Shown: positions 60,401 to 63,879 of the stretch, in pieces
How the letters are laid out: each line of letters opens with the position of its first letter
Position numbering within the stretch: position 1 is the first letter of the stretch
Assembly (NCBI RefSeq): GCF_965363235.1
Contig: NC_134850.1
Span: 38,994,602 to 39,058,601 of the forward strand
DNA from: Mytilus galloprovincialis
Taxonomy: Eukaryota; Mollusca; Bivalvia; Mytilida; Mytilidae
DNA length: 64,000 nucleotides
Reading direction: 5' to 3'
Notes under the pieces: generated by a model
What the model was told of the DNA's origin: nothing
Seen by the model: the letters and a program-made list of their open reading frames with translations, nothing else
Database searches by the model: none
Position numbers and translations under genes: made by a program

Positions 60401-62457
60401 CAACTCTCCATCAAAATCACGTATAAAAATGTAAATACGGCCTTCGAAACGATGCACTGTCTCACACTTAACAGCAAGCAAAAAGGGCCTCAACGTGACT
60501 AGTTTAAAACAGTTAAAAAAACAACTGTCTTATCAATATGAAAAACGAGGATCGAGGAACACCTGTGCACTACATCAACAAACGACACACACTCGAATAA
60601 AAAATAGTCCAAAAGATTAGTATTAACGTTGTTGAAAACAAAACGATACAAAAAGTTATGACAAATCTTATCTTATTCAGGCAATTCATGCTAGGGGCTA
60701 GATAAAAATAATTTACATGTTATAACAAAAAAGGGTTCAAGGGTAAAATCAAATGTGAGGTTGAAGAACCAGAAAATCAAAAATTCTAGGACTGATCTGA
60801 CTGAATACTTATTCCTTTGGTTAGAACAAATATGTTGTCCTATTTCTGACTTGTAAAATGCCTTATCACAGGAGGGGCGGGGGCTGGTGTTATTGCTAAC
60901 TAAGCCTTCACATTTTACAAATGTTACAAACAGAAACAGAGAGATAATAAAAAATCAGTATAATAAATTTACTTTCATGTACATTATATTATGTAGTTAT
61001 AGTTATTATTTTAAAGGTTTTCAGATCCGCTTACTGAAGCCATTGAAGTTTTCCCAGTATCACAAACACCAGTGAATGCTCACATAGTATGCGAGAAGAC
61101 CCGTTCGTATTCAACCTTGGTTACTCGAGTAATTCCTAGTATACACATGGTATGTTTTTGTTTGCTACCCGATACATCACGCCATAGGATATGTGAGCCA
61201 TTTTTTTTATCGTTCTTTCATAACCAAAGCCCACTAGCCATCTGGGATTATTTGCTTAAAAGCTTATTGTTATTGATAGATTATTGTATTTCTACGTAGT
61301 GATACTGTACTTGGCTAATATTCCAATTTGAATAATGTTGCATGATATTTAGGACATGGAATTTTATTTTCAAAAATTGTGTTATGATATCTCATTGTCA
61401 ATCAAACTCCCCGGAGGCTATATCTTCAAAGCTATCATAATTAGATAAATGACACATAACTCCTATAGCAATGTGTTCAATGTTTTTATTTGGTCGGGTT
61501 GTTGTCTCTTTGACACATTCCCCATTTCCATTCTCAATTTTAATAATAGTATGAATCCTAAGTGTTTCCTCAAAATGAAAGAAAAGGTACATAATTCATC
61601 ATGAATACCAGTATTAAAATTGTGTACGTCAGACGCGCTATCGTACAAAAGAAGACTCATAGGTGACACCCAAATAAAGATAGGGTAAAAGGTCAATTGA
61701 AGTACGAATTTAAAAAAACAATTTCAAATCAGATTTATGACATCATCCGATACATTTATCAGGTGTATGAAATTTTACATATGTCGATAATGTTAAGTAA
61801 CTGGGATTTCTTCACGGATAATCTAATGTTAGGTTTTATTTTGAGTGTAGTTTAAGCTTTTATTAACGCAACTTTCATAGCATGTAAATATATGTTACAG
61901 TTAAACATAACATGGGCACCAGTTGTTGATGCTGTGCTTATAGATGATTACGAAGTTGGATTATCTTCAGTACATGGCAGCTCTGCGCCAGATATAATGA
62001 GATTCCAGTCGTCAAGGCGCCATACACATATTTTGATAAATCACTTTGGTGTACCCGAAGGAAAGTTGTTCTACATCATTATAAAGTCTATAAGCAAGTC
62101 CAATGTAATGGGTTCTCAGGTAAGGCTATATTATCATTTTTTCTATTTTTTCATATCAACTTTTGGGAAATGATTTTGTCACCTTTTTTGGAAGATTAAA
62201 GTCATAAAGAAGTTTTAGATCTTAATATCATTCATCAACAAACGAATATTTGCATGCATAAATGAGAATATTTATCATCGAAAATGTATTAATTTTACAG
62301 AGTGTCGGTCCGCTTATACAGGACACAACAGCCCCTCAGTTTGTTGGAACAGATATTGGTTTGTCTGTCTCTGGAAATTACCTCGTTGCAAATTGGTCTG
62401 CTGCCAGTTTTGAAGATAGCGATAACCCTTTTGCGTTGGACTACGAATATGCTATAG
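9328..62457 (+). CDS. EMI-domain, Cys-rich, FN3-like extracellular protein (20 exons, 3' incomplete)
   Basis: Spliced model of 20 exons: 9328-9416, 10535-10549, 11016-11108, 16849-16907, 18113-18295, 18840-18986, 31086-31205, 41835-42149, 43002-43149, 47348-47591, 48094-48261, 53037-53382, 55921-56215, 56792-56918, 57757-57987, 58887-59087, 59781-60055, 61017-61149, 61901-62119, 62301-62457. The total is 3,565 bases, or 1,188 codons plus one base, with no internal stop and matching phases at all 19 junctions. The protein has a signal peptide (1-22), an EMI-like domain (about 26-85), a cysteine-rich region (88-235), and then FN3-like modules to the end with about 16 N-X-S/T sequons. It is therefore an extracellular glycoprotein. 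EMI domains usually mediate protein-protein contacts in matrix and receptor proteins; that function is inferred. No close named orthologue is recognised, and the C-terminus lies beyond the window. Confidence 0.8.
9417..9782. other. Intron 1, left part
   Basis: AT-rich intron sequence with no recognised feature before the retroelement relic that starts at 9783. Confidence 0.5.
9783..10451 (-). pseudogene. Non-LTR retrotransposon C-terminal relic (frameshifted)
   Basis: Minus-strand frames together give the C-terminal part of a non-LTR reverse transcriptase: '...NNHLYTLCKFRCDSRRLPVETG' then 'RVCHLCDSTDIGDEYHYIMTC', the CxxC...H...C pattern typical of that region. The upstream part continues in another frame from 10451, with the shift near 10225, so it is broken. 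The minus-strand 3' end carries a repeated AGATTCAGATTCAG tail at about 9774-9787. It lies antisense in intron 1. Confidence 0.7.
10535..10549 (+). CDS. Exon 2: 15-base microexon in the EMI domain
   Basis: The sequence TATTTCACAG|GTGCAATGAAGAAAG|GTAAGT has a strong acceptor and a consensus donor. The 15 bases enter and leave in phase 2, and encode Cys-Asn-Glu-Glu plus the split Arg codons (residues 30-35). Skipping it would keep the frame and remove one cysteine, so it could be a cassette exon. Because it is so short, the call rests on splice sites, phase, and the C26-C37 spacing of 11 that it restores. Confidence 0.6.
11016..11108 (+). CDS. Exon 3: central EMI-like domain
   Basis: Acceptor TATTCCAG, donor CGCAG|GTATAC, phase 2 in and out (93 bases). 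The spliced frame reads 'SCETREAYTVSQRYYKRCW' and then 'KLSRWFSCSKRR', the C...V...C.W..W..C layout of an EMI domain. The longer ORF over this DNA uses a different frame and is not the real product. Confidence 0.78.
11109..12100. repeat. Intron 3, left: GAAGATGTGGTATGA-family repeat
   Basis: From about 11310 to 11720 the sequence matches repeats elsewhere in the window: GGAAGATGTGGTATGAGCG, AGGTCAAGGTACGGTCTTCAA, AAGGGCCCCAAAATTACTAG and AAACAAACGACAACAACTGT. No coding capacity. The remainder is plain AT-rich intron. Confidence 0.55.
12101..13025. repeat. Palindromic tandem array of CAAAAGTCAATTTTGTCTCA words
   Basis: About 0.9 kb composed almost entirely of CAAAATTGACTTTTG and its reverse complement, separated by TGAGACA/TGTCTCA. 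Three longer blocks contain the same centre, GCAAATTAGTTCACAGAATC, at about 12159, 12347 and 12661. Around each centre the arms are inverted (TTTTGTATGCAAATTAG versus TTTGCATACAAAATTG). It lies in intron 3 and has no coding capacity. Confidence 0.85.
13381..14684 (-). mobile_element. Hairpin-ended AGCTCACCTGGCCC element, copy 1 (minus orientation)
   Basis: The right end is the hairpin AGCTCACTTGGCCC..GGGCCAGGTGAGCT. The left end is GAGGCTCTAAAGAGTCTGTG followed by CGCTCGCCTTGG. Between them are two diverged units of about 500 bp (landmarks GATGGCCGCCATGGCTAAAA, TTATAACTCAAAAACC in opposite sense) and a GAC/GACG microsatellite at 14573-14640. Other copies are at 34707 and 50112. No transposase is seen. 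Confidence 0.75.
14573..14640. repeat. GACGACGG microsatellite
   Basis: Tandem GAC/GACG repeats inside the element copy. The equivalent CGTCGTCCGTC run occurs in the plus-oriented copies at 34752-34820 and, much shorter, near 50160. Confidence 0.9.
14775..15655 (-). mobile_element. Reversed Penelope-like 3' end (RT C-terminus plus tail)
   Basis: The reverse complement is co-linear with 5400-6294. It starts at 15655 inside the RT C-terminal codons, passes the end of the ORF near 15415, and runs through the tail to AATTGAGAATGGAAATGG at 14780. The copy is 5'-truncated in the ORF, as expected for target-primed insertions. It lies antisense in intron 3, directly beside the hairpin-ended element. 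Confidence 0.75.
15656..16395. other. Intron 3, no feature recognised
   Basis: AT-rich intron. The minus ORF at 16132-16356 has no recognisable domain. Confidence 0.4.
16401..16492. repeat. Short inverted repeat around ACTTGTCTCAGAAAAAAA
   Basis: The left arm GCACGAACTTGTCTCAGAAA pairs with the right arm TTTCTGAGACAAGTGCTTGTG across a loop of about 40 bases. It is probably a small foldback relic. Confidence 0.6.
16849..16907 (+). CDS. Exon 4: end of the EMI-like domain
   Basis: Acceptor TATTTTTCAG, donor CTTG|GTAATT, phase 2 in and 1 out. It encodes 'SVTHYRHVCCPGYGGSGCL'; the CCPGY-G pair is the diagnostic end of EMI domains (usually CCPGW or CCPGY). Residues about 66-85. Confidence 0.85.
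17160..17620 (+). pseudogene. CR1/Jockey-type non-LTR retrotransposon C-terminal relic
   Basis: The frame from about 17199 reads 'MKYAYTTWDPYLKEDIHRTE' then 'KVQRRAARYFENRY' and 'VTDMLEKLEWHHL...RLVLLYKIINGLV', the stereotyped segment after the RT thumb of many CR1/Jockey-type elements. A stop at 17547-17549 interrupts it; the family normally continues. Upstream RT motifs are missing. It sits in sense orientation in intron 4. Confidence 0.75.
18113..18295 (+). CDS. Exon 5: cysteine-rich segment
   Basis: The acceptor ends TTTTAAAAG, the donor is ACAA|GTAAGT, phase 1 in and out. It encodes residues 86-146 with eight cysteines, including 'GGICKAPNCCENCNSGFYA' and 'DCNGYC'. The spacing is reminiscent of EGF-like or TIL-like modules, but I cannot assign one family. 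Most likely disulphide-bonded and extracellular. Confidence 0.78.
18296..18839. other. Intron 5, no feature recognised
   Basis: AT-rich intron with a pyrimidine tract (TCTTTTTTCAG) before exon 6. The minus ORF at 18435-18647 is not supported. Confidence 0.5.
18840..18986 (+). CDS. Exon 6: cysteine-rich segment 2
   Basis: Acceptor TTTTTTCAG, donor GAAC|GTATGT, phase 1 in and out. It encodes residues 147-195, with six cysteines in 'CPPIQNCVHRTCEAYYG', 'NNKCEYC' and 'KKICE'. The CxxxxCxxxxC and CxxC spacing is like short EGF/laminin-type modules; the precise family is not clear. Confidence 0.78.
19170..20760 (+). repeat. 396-bp tandem repeat of the Helitron 5' region
   Basis: Four near-identical units with a 396-397 bp period, each starting TCTATACTATTAAACGAG and ending TGACCACCATGGATCTTAGA. 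The fourth unit has lost a short TTTATTAAACA stretch and runs on into the element body. ORFs in this stretch repeat with the units and are not genes. Confidence 0.9.
20884..21245 (+). repeat. GAAGATGTGGTATGA repeat carried inside the Helitron
   Basis: GAAGATGTGGTATGAGTGAC, AGGTCACCGTACGACCTTCA and AAAAGGCCCCGAACTGACAA mark a repeat also seen at 1570, 11310, 28683 and 60380. It is present at the same place in the minus-strand Helitron, so it belongs to the Helitron body or was inserted in a common ancestor. Confidence 0.6.
21495..22719. other. Intron 6: CCTTATT simple repeat and unassigned sequence
   Basis: 21620-21790 is a simple repeat of CCTTATTCCTTATTTCCACA words. 21820-22120 contains a GC-richer stretch with a minus-strand ORF but no recognised domain. 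The rest is AT-rich. Confidence 0.6.
22720..25950. repeat. 67-bp satellite array with higher-order structure
   Basis: About 40 monomers of 67 bp, each carrying GTATCTACTTGATACAAACT and GACACAATTTACAGACACTG. Each monomer has two small inverted repeats (TGTATC/GATACA and GACACA/TGTGTC). Variant monomers recur 1,072 bp apart (22991 and 24063; about 23531 and 24603), which is exactly 16 x 67, so a 16-mer block was duplicated. The array is interrupted at 25139-25556 by a retroelement tail. No protein is encoded. Confidence 0.9.
25139..25556 (+). mobile_element. 5'-truncated Penelope-like 3' tail inserted in the satellite
   Basis: The sequence matches 5850-6294 and ends TTCCATTCTCAATTTTAT. Satellite sequence stops at GTATCT on the left and resumes at CTACTTGATAC on the right, so the insertion split one monomer. 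The bases ATCT occur on both sides and could be a 4-bp target duplication. A deletion relative to 5650-6294 removes part of the GGACGCCTCCGGG stretch. Confidence 0.8.
26090..26760 (+). pseudogene. Tandemly repeated non-LTR retrotransposon C-terminal relic
   Basis: A 193-bp unit is repeated about three times. Each encodes 'NFLFITKLRISAHSLAIETG' and then 'FKQKLEDFCKIKIKYELSKI'. The last copy continues into 'NERFCKFCTGKI' and 'NEIHFLIECPQYNK', the CxxC...H...C pattern of non-LTR RT C-termini. As 193 is not a multiple of three, the frame shifts between units, so the array is non-coding. Confidence 0.7.
26761..27980. other. Intron 6, no feature recognised
   Basis: AT-rich, possibly the decayed 3' tail of the relic to its left (up to about 27000). 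The short plus ORF at 27256-27441 has no recognisable domain. Confidence 0.4.
27990..28256 (-). CDS. Possible exon or gene fragment, function unknown
   Basis: The minus-strand frame from an ATG at 28256 is compositionally protein-like ('MSQRPSKSPYKCRQRVQQRD', then 'MMTPELRNEVVQIVNALI'). It reaches a GT donor-like site (AATACAG|GTATAA, about 27990) just before its stop, and a pyrimidine-AG lies upstream on the minus strand (about 28282). It abuts the 3' end of the minus Helitron (28332). It may be an exon of an antisense gene, a captured or nested gene fragment, or chance. I recognise no family. Confidence 0.3.
28332..29775 (-). mobile_element. Non-autonomous Helitron, minus orientation
   Basis: The reverse complement starts A|TCTATACTATTAAAC at 29775. 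It ends with a perfect 7-bp hairpin (CCCGCGAAATCGCGGG as seen on the plus strand, about 28342-28357) and CTAG|T at 28332-28335. Its 5' 396-bp region is present twice (starts at 29775 and about 29379), compared with four times in the plus copy. There is no Rep/helicase ORF. It is a sibling of the element at 19170-21493, with the 3' ends facing each other. Confidence 0.75.
29776..31085. other. Intron 6, right part, no feature recognised
   Basis: AT-rich sequence up to the exon 7 acceptor (TATATTTAAAG). No repeat matched within the window. Confidence 0.4.
31086..31205 (+). CDS. Exon 7: cysteine-rich segment 3
   Basis: Phase 1 in and out, donor AGAA|GTAAGT. It encodes residues 196-235: 'TCSWRPDSTRCFPGYCSDEF' then 'RQSCICAAGFESPAEHC', six cysteines. 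'C.C..GF' resembles the end of an EGF-like module. The acceptor has a weak pyrimidine tract but phase and cysteine content support it. Confidence 0.75.
31428..33813. mobile_element. 2.4-kb element with long inverted arms
   Basis: The left arm (about 31428-31541) contains ACGACCGACACTCGG and TTGGTCGGTTAATCTATATT. The right arm (about 33700-33813) holds their reverse complements, AATATAGATTAACCGACCAA and GTGTCGGTCGTG. Arms are about 110 bases with a few mismatches. The interior has GGTCTGTTAAT words near 31935 and 31968, but no transposase ORF. A retroelement tail fragment is nested at 32606-32665. It lies in intron 7. Confidence 0.55.
32606..32665 (+). mobile_element. Penelope-like tail fragment
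   Basis: Contains CTATGGTCGGGTTGTTGTC and ends TTCTCAATTTTATG; only the last 60 bases of the tail are present. Confidence 0.7.
33814..34706. other. Intron 7, no gene; short repeat at about 34598-34650
   Basis: AT-rich. 34598-34650 (CATGAATATGCATGAAATAT, GCAACCAACAAGCAATCAAT) resembles the sequence right of the satellite at 25950-26020 and, inverted, that at 32930-32975, so it is an interspersed repeat, possibly a SINE-like tail. Confidence 0.4.
34707..36525 (+). mobile_element. Hairpin-ended AGCTCACCTGGCCC element, copy 2 (three units)
   Basis: The left terminus is the hairpin AGCTCACCTGGCCC/GGGCCAAGTGAGCT (34707-34737). The right terminus is AAGGTGAGCGACACAGG followed by GCTCTTTAGAGCCTC. 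The interior has three tandem units with a period of 501-502 bp, beginning AAAATCTTCTCCTCTGAAAC at 34831, 35332 and 35834. ORFs of about 70 residues repeat with the units and are shadows. It lies in intron 7. Confidence 0.8.
36825..37184. mobile_element. 360-bp foldback element
   Basis: The left arm TTACAGTTAAAATATTAAAG with CATGCAATCCAAGAGTTTAA pairs with the right arm TTAAACTCTTGGATTGCATG plus CTTTAATATTTAAACTGTAA. Arms exceed 90 bases and are nearly identical. The centre (GGCGGAGTAACAGT / ACTGTTATACTCC) is also self-complementary, so most of the element can fold on itself. There is no ORF. Confidence 0.75.
37185..38919. other. Intron 7: unassigned, with a broken long frame at 37624-38223
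   Basis: In frame with 37624, one stop (37870-37872) separates two open stretches that together run to 38223 and look mildly protein-like ('MSDNQYDLIPSIVLSTDKH' at 37966). No family is recognised, so it may be a decayed coding relic or chance. The remainder is AT-rich. Confidence 0.3.
38920..41834. other. Intron 7, right part: interspersed repeats
   Basis: 38935-39300 contains a CTGTCTGTCCGTCTGTTCGT repeat. 39830-40000 holds the AATGCCTGTACCAAAGCAGG repeat, with a reversed copy at 40280-40450 and relatives at 42230-42430, 51440-51590, 52020-52200 and 63890-64000. 39420-39470 is an A/C-rich simple run. No exon was found. Confidence 0.5.
40640..40712 (-). repeat. tRNA-derived relic (A and B box)
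   Basis: On the minus strand, TGGTGAAGTGG (A-box like, 40694-40704) is followed by AGTTCGAATCC (B-box like, 40650-40660) at a tRNA-like distance. The acceptor stem does not pair well, so this is a tRNA pseudogene or SINE head, not a functional tRNA. Confidence 0.45.
41835..42149 (+). CDS. Exon 8: start of the FN3-like region
   Basis: Acceptor CTATTTTCCAG, donor CAAG|GTAAAT, phase 1 in and out. It encodes residues 236-340, starting 'ITPITITDAHVQFVDID'. Four sequons are seen (three N-V-T, one N-F-S). Beta-strand-rich with no cysteine, consistent with an extracellular linker or Ig/FN3-like fold; a family match is not recognised. Confidence 0.8.
42150..43001. other. Intron 8: AATGCGTGTACCAAGTCAGG repeat
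   Basis: 42230-42430 belongs to the GTACCAAGTCAGG/TTTTCCGTTTTGAATT repeat family also at 39830 and 51440. An A-run lies at about 42505-42540. No gene. Confidence 0.55.
43002..43149 (+). CDS. Exon 9: four-cysteine segment
   Basis: Acceptor TTTTTCTCTAG, donor ATTG|GTAAGT, phase 1 in and 2 out. It encodes residues 341-390, including 'KKTECNDKCNQDTPCNVNSA' and 'YRCESGKVSVDHLRPFLHND', with Trp390 completed in exon 10. Four closely spaced cysteines suggest a compact disulphide insertion between FN3-like strands. Confidence 0.8.
43150..47347. other. Intron 9: dispersed repeats, no gene
   Basis: 43480-44410 holds inverted and direct copies of a repeat with GACGAAACGCGCGTTTGGCG, TTTGATAACTATTTACACCA and CACTGGGTCGATGCC words, also seen at 52430-52650, 54350-55075 and 61600-61680. 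46960-47040 is a diverged Penelope-like tail. ORFs at 45080-45755 on both strands are overlapping and unrecognised. Confidence 0.5.
46960..47040 (+). mobile_element. Diverged Penelope-like tail fragment
   Basis: Contains GGTCGGGTTGTTGTCTTTTT and GTTTCCATTCTCGATTTCAA, about 85% like the tail at 6238-6294. Confidence 0.65.
47348..47591 (+). CDS. Exon 10: FN3-like module 1, first half
   Basis: Acceptor AATTATAG, donor AAATT|GTACGT, phase 2 in and 0 out. It encodes residues 390-471 ('LNVTVSLQNGGFLIYENRDD', then 'TESYIFHWDTDPPYYSC'). It carries one sequon and two cysteines. The donor is chosen because it alone gives phase 0 to join exon 11 in frame. Confidence 0.78.
48094..48261 (+). CDS. Exon 11: FN3-like module 1, 'W..W.DDLSGIDYY' core
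   Basis: Acceptor TTTTAATAG, donor ATCG|GTAAGT, phase 0 in and out. It encodes residues 472-527, including 'NIHWKRWSDDLSGIDYYNIE'. The W-x(n)-D-x-SGI-xxY motif recurs in exons 14 and 16 and marks the repeating module. Confidence 0.85.
48334..48770 (+). mobile_element. ATGCCCCACCTACGATAGTA repeat element
   Basis: Begins ATGCCCCACCTACGATAGTA with a GGGGCAT complement shortly after (hairpin), contains CGTCCGTCTGTGCGTCCGTC and two TTTTTGGTCAAGGTAGTTTT-type repeats, and ends near GGGGCATCCATGTACTTTGG. It lies in intron 11. Non-coding, MITE-like. Confidence 0.55.
48771..49688. other. Intron 11, no clear feature
   Basis: AT-rich. 49400-49640 (CTGTCTGTCGTCGTTTGTTG, TAGAAAAAAAAATCTTCTTT) is a distant relative of the hairpin-ended elements' interior. 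Confidence 0.4.
49690..49826. repeat. Long perfect-arm hairpin (foldback)
   Basis: The left arm GTATTTTAAGCTCCGACGGC plus ATCAATTGGTGATTTGATGG (49690-49737) and the right arm (49779-49826) are near-perfect inverted repeats of 48 bases. Inside, TTTACTG and CAGTAAA add another stem. ATCAATTGTCAATTGATG near 49930 is a further short palindrome. MITE-like. Confidence 0.75.
50112..51348 (+). mobile_element. Hairpin-ended AGCTCACCTGGCCC element, copy 3 (two units)
   Basis: Left hairpin AGCTCACCTGGCCC/TGGCCAAGTGAGCT; right end AAGGTGAGCGACACAGG with GCTCTTTAGAGCCTC. Two internal units of about 510 bp; the second carries a small deletion. Lies in intron 11. Confidence 0.78.
51349..53036. other. Intron 11, right part: interspersed repeats
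   Basis: 51440-51590 and, reversed, 52020-52200 belong to the GTACCAAGTCAGG/GTTTTGAATTTTCC family. 51660-51730 is a short GAAGATGTGGTATGA-type fragment (reversed). 52430-52650 is the ACTACTGGGTGGGTGATACC / CATCGACCTAGTGG repeat. No exon. Confidence 0.5.
53037..53382 (+). CDS. Exon 12: end of FN3-like module 1, start of module 2
   Basis: Acceptor TGTTTTACAG, donor AAAG|GTAATA, phase 0 in and 1 out. It encodes residues 528-642, starting with the module's last strands, 'TGMYAVHFIAFDRAGNF', the Y.V...A.D.AGN signature that ends FN3-like modules. It then starts the next one ('GWITYSNPFIEVEWKDRF'). Asn-Leu-Ser across the exon 11/12 join and N-M-T are sequons. Confidence 0.85.
53383..55920. other. 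Intron 12: interspersed repeats
   Basis: 54350-54540, 54650-54800 and 54960-55075 are copies of the repeat with ACGCGCGTTTCGTTTACATA and GTGACGCTCAAATC words, in the same family as 43480-44410. 54197-54225 repeats CTGGTCTGTTAATACCGCT seen at 52968. No exon. Confidence 0.5.
55921..56215 (+). CDS. Exon 13: FN3-like module 2
   Basis: Acceptor TCTTCTACAG, donor ATGAT|GTATGT, phase 1 in and 2 out. Residues 643-741: 'GIVKFEIGHDVYGTSLKSSS' then 'DQVVVIVRAFDILDNYRDEN', again the V.V.A.D...N module end, followed by 'SSPPIISNLWL', the start of the next module. Confidence 0.85.
56428..56502 (+). repeat. tRNA-derived relic or SINE head
   Basis: TAGCCGAGTGG (56435-56445) is a perfect A box and AGTTCGAATCT (56482) a near-perfect B box. 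About 5 of 7 acceptor pairs and 4 of 5 T-stem pairs form, and the length is about 75 bases. The anticodon arm is not clear, so a decayed tRNA or SINE head is more likely than an active tRNA. It lies in intron 13. Confidence 0.5.
56792..56918 (+). CDS. Exon 14: FN3-like module 3, 'W...D..SGISH' core
   Basis: Acceptor ATTTTTTCAG, donor ACAG|GTAATG, phase 2 in and 0 out. Residues 741-783: 'IEWDAYDYHSGISHLNWRLY' with the recurring W..YD..SGI motif; N-F-T sequon. Confidence 0.85.
56919..57756. other. Intron 14: short repeat, no gene
   Basis: 57340-57500 (AACAGTAGTATACCGCTGTT, CAAACTCATAAATCCG..., AGGAGAACAACGACACAACA) looks like another interspersed repeat; no second copy is in the window. Confidence 0.45.
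57757..57987 (+). CDS. Exon 15: module 3, cysteine-bearing insert
   Basis: The acceptor is ACATGATAG at 57756, not the nearby TTTGGCAG at 57766, which would give the wrong phase and a stop. Donor AAAG|GTAATG; phase 0 in and out. Residues 784-860: 'ECKDEFKDYTRGPFCYCTKY' (four cysteines with the next 'GCY'), then 'VKPHIAVEDGNGI' and 'GVHDSDYYIDVNVTNMA', the Y.I.V.V.N.A module end. Two or more sequons. Confidence 0.82.
57988..58886. other. Intron 15, no feature recognised
   Basis: AT-rich, no repeat match within the window. Confidence 0.5.
58887..59087 (+). CDS. Exon 16: FN3-like module 4, 'TPP..G.V.DG' start
   Basis: Acceptor ACTTTTTAG, donor CATTG|GTTTGT, phase 0 in and out. Residues 861-927: 'ITPPVAGHVHDGIYGSPEVD' then 'HWEGFFDHESGVAFYQYEF', a clear example of the D.TPP-x2-G-x-V-x-DG...W-x-GF-x-D-x-ESG(V/I)-xx-Y module. 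One N-K-S sequon. Confidence 0.88.
59400..59668 (-). pseudogene. Penelope-like RT C-terminal relic
   Basis: The minus-strand frames give 'FVRVCNDVFDFNERTLCMT' after 'FGVYIN'-like and 'DGGVPFAP'-like blocks, matching 'LVRFARVCNNVFDFNERN' at 5260-5320. It is only partly alignable and lacks a tail. It lies antisense in intron 16. Confidence 0.65.
59781..60055 (+). CDS. Exon 17: end of FN3-like module 4, start of module 5
   Basis: Acceptor TTTTTTCCAG, donor TGCAA|GTACGT, phase 0 in and 2 out. Residues 928-1019: 'GTYYVTVVAYNRAYDMSQPV' then 'CSDGVTI', the classical module end, then a new module ('PSVKNVIVTHARTKPRLVRD') with N-D-T and N-N-T sequons. Confidence 0.87.
60056..61016. repeat. Intron 17: GAAGATGTGGTATGA-type repeat
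   Basis: 60380-60620 carries GAGTCAACTCTCCATCAAAA, AATACGGCCTTCGAAACGAT and AAAAAGGGCCTCAACGTGAC words of the dispersed family seen at 11310 and 20884. The remainder is unassigned. Confidence 0.5.
61017..61149 (+). CDS. Exon 18: FN3-like module 5, middle
   Basis: Acceptor TATTTTAAAG, donor ACATG|GTATGT, phase 2 in and 0 out. Residues 1019-1063 ('KFSDPLTEAIEVFPVSQTPV', then 'VNAHIVCEKTRSYSTLVTRV'). Frame joins exon 17 through a Lys codon (AA|G). Confidence 0.8.
61487..61543 (+). mobile_element. Penelope-like tail fragment
   Basis: GGTCGGGTTGTTGTCTCTTT followed by CCATTTCCATTCTCAATTTT in intron 18; only the terminal part is present. Confidence 0.75.
61901..62119 (+). CDS. Exon 19: FN3-like module 5, last half
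   Basis: Acceptor TATGTTACAG, donor CTCAG|GTAAGG, phase 0 in and out. Residues 1064-1136: 'LNITWAPVVDAVLIDDYEVG' (W..V.D..IDDYEVGL, FN3-like core, with an N-I-T sequon) and 'GKLFYIIIKSISKSNVMGSQ'. Confidence 0.85.
62301..62457 (+). CDS. Exon 20: FN3-like module 6, last visible exon
   Basis: Acceptor AATTTTACAG, donor ATAG|GTATAT, phase 0 in and 1 out. Residues 1137-1188: 'QDTTAPQFVGTDIGLSVSGN' then 'LVANWSAASFEDSDNPFALD' and 'YEYAIG', with D.TAP and W....F.D..NP..LDYEYAIG, which is again the module core. The gene continues past 64000. Confidence 0.85.
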
Positions 62458-63519
62458 GTATATATTGAAAACATTGTTTTATTATTCCACAGCCGTAATA
62501 ATTATTGGAAGCCAGAACATATAAAATATTAAGAGCCTAGGTAAAGTCTAAAAGCAACCAGGTTATTTCTGTCAAATTCGGATACGTCATAAAAATCAAA
62601 GTTCAAATACATCCTTTTTCATTAAAAATTAAATTACAAAACTTTTCTATAAATGCATCTTGATAATACACAATACTCGTTTACAGAAAATACATAAAGG
62701 CATATTCTGTATGAATAAGAAAGGGTTGTAGGTATTTATATATACGATCTGGAGGTTATTGAAAAGAGATTATTAATGTTGAAAAAGTGATCATGTCATA
62801 CTTCTTTAACCTTAAAGTCAGATCTTTTATCTTGTCTAAAATATATTTACTTCCTTAACCTTAAAGTCAGATCTTTTATCTTGTCCTTAAAGTCAGATCT
62901 TTTATCTTGTCTAAAATATATTTACTTCCTTAACCTTAAAGTCAGATCTTTTATCTTGTCTAAAATGTATTTACTTCCTTAACCTTAAAGTCAGATCTTT
63001 TATCTTGTCTAAAATATATTTCGATTGCAAAGAACTTTGAAAACACGAGAACTGTGATTATTTTTTTTATTGTAAAAACTTTAAGATTCAGGATTATCTC
63101 AGAAGTTGTCATTGGAACACCAACCAATCGTTTAAAATAAGTTCAATAATCAAATTTACTTCTGACGTTTTATTTTATTTCCATTTAGTAAAATAAAATT
63201 TCTGCTGCTTTTAGTTAGTTTGGTTTTGGTTACGCTTCAGTGTTTCTGTTGTTCCGTTGTTTTCCTCTTATAATTGATGTGTTTTAGTTTGTAACCCGAA
63301 TTTTATTTCACCAATCGATTTATGACTTTTGAACAGTGGTATATTACCGTCATTGTGAGATTGAACTATGGTAAAGTTCATTCCTGTCCTTAAATTTTAC
63401 TAATGTGATTGGTCTATATGCCATTCTTTGTTGTATATTTGTTTTTTTTTATAGTGATTAAGATTATAAAACAATGTTGACTGCTGTATCCCTATTTTTG
63501 ACATTTTTACCTACTATGT
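62458..63519. repeat. Last visible intron: 49-bp tandem repeat
   Basis: 62806-63025 holds about four copies of a 49-bp unit (CTTCCTTAACCTTAAAGTCAG, ATCTTTTATCTTGTCTAAAA), one of them partially deleted. The rest is AT-rich and unassigned. Confidence 0.8.
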
Positions 63520-63856
63520 ATTGCATTGGCTAGAGGTATAGGGGGAGGGTTGAGATCTCACAAACATGTTTAAGCCCGCCGCATTTTTGCGCCTGTCCCA
63601 AGTCAGGAGCCTCTGGCCTTTGTTAGTCTTGTATTATTTTAACTTTCAGTTTCTTGTGTACAATTTGGAGTTTAGTATGGTGTTCATTATCACTGAACCA
63701 GTATAAATTATGTTAGGGGCCAGCTGAAGGACGCCTCCGGGTGCGAGAATTTCTCGTTGCATTGAAGACCTGTTGGTGACCTTCTGCTGTTGTCTGCTCT
63801 ATGGTCGGGTTGTTGTCTCTTTGGCACATTCCCAATTTCCATTCTCAATTTTATGT
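63520..63856 (+). mobile_element. Penelope-like 3' tail, 5'-truncated
   Basis: Co-linear with 5960-6294: GAGGTATAGGGGGAGGGTTG, GGAGCCTCTGGCCTTTGTTA, GGGGCCAGCTGAAGGACGCC, ending CCATTCTCAATTTTATG. No ORF is attached. Confidence 0.8.
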
Positions 63857-63879
63857 CTGTTTATTTTGTTCACACATTG

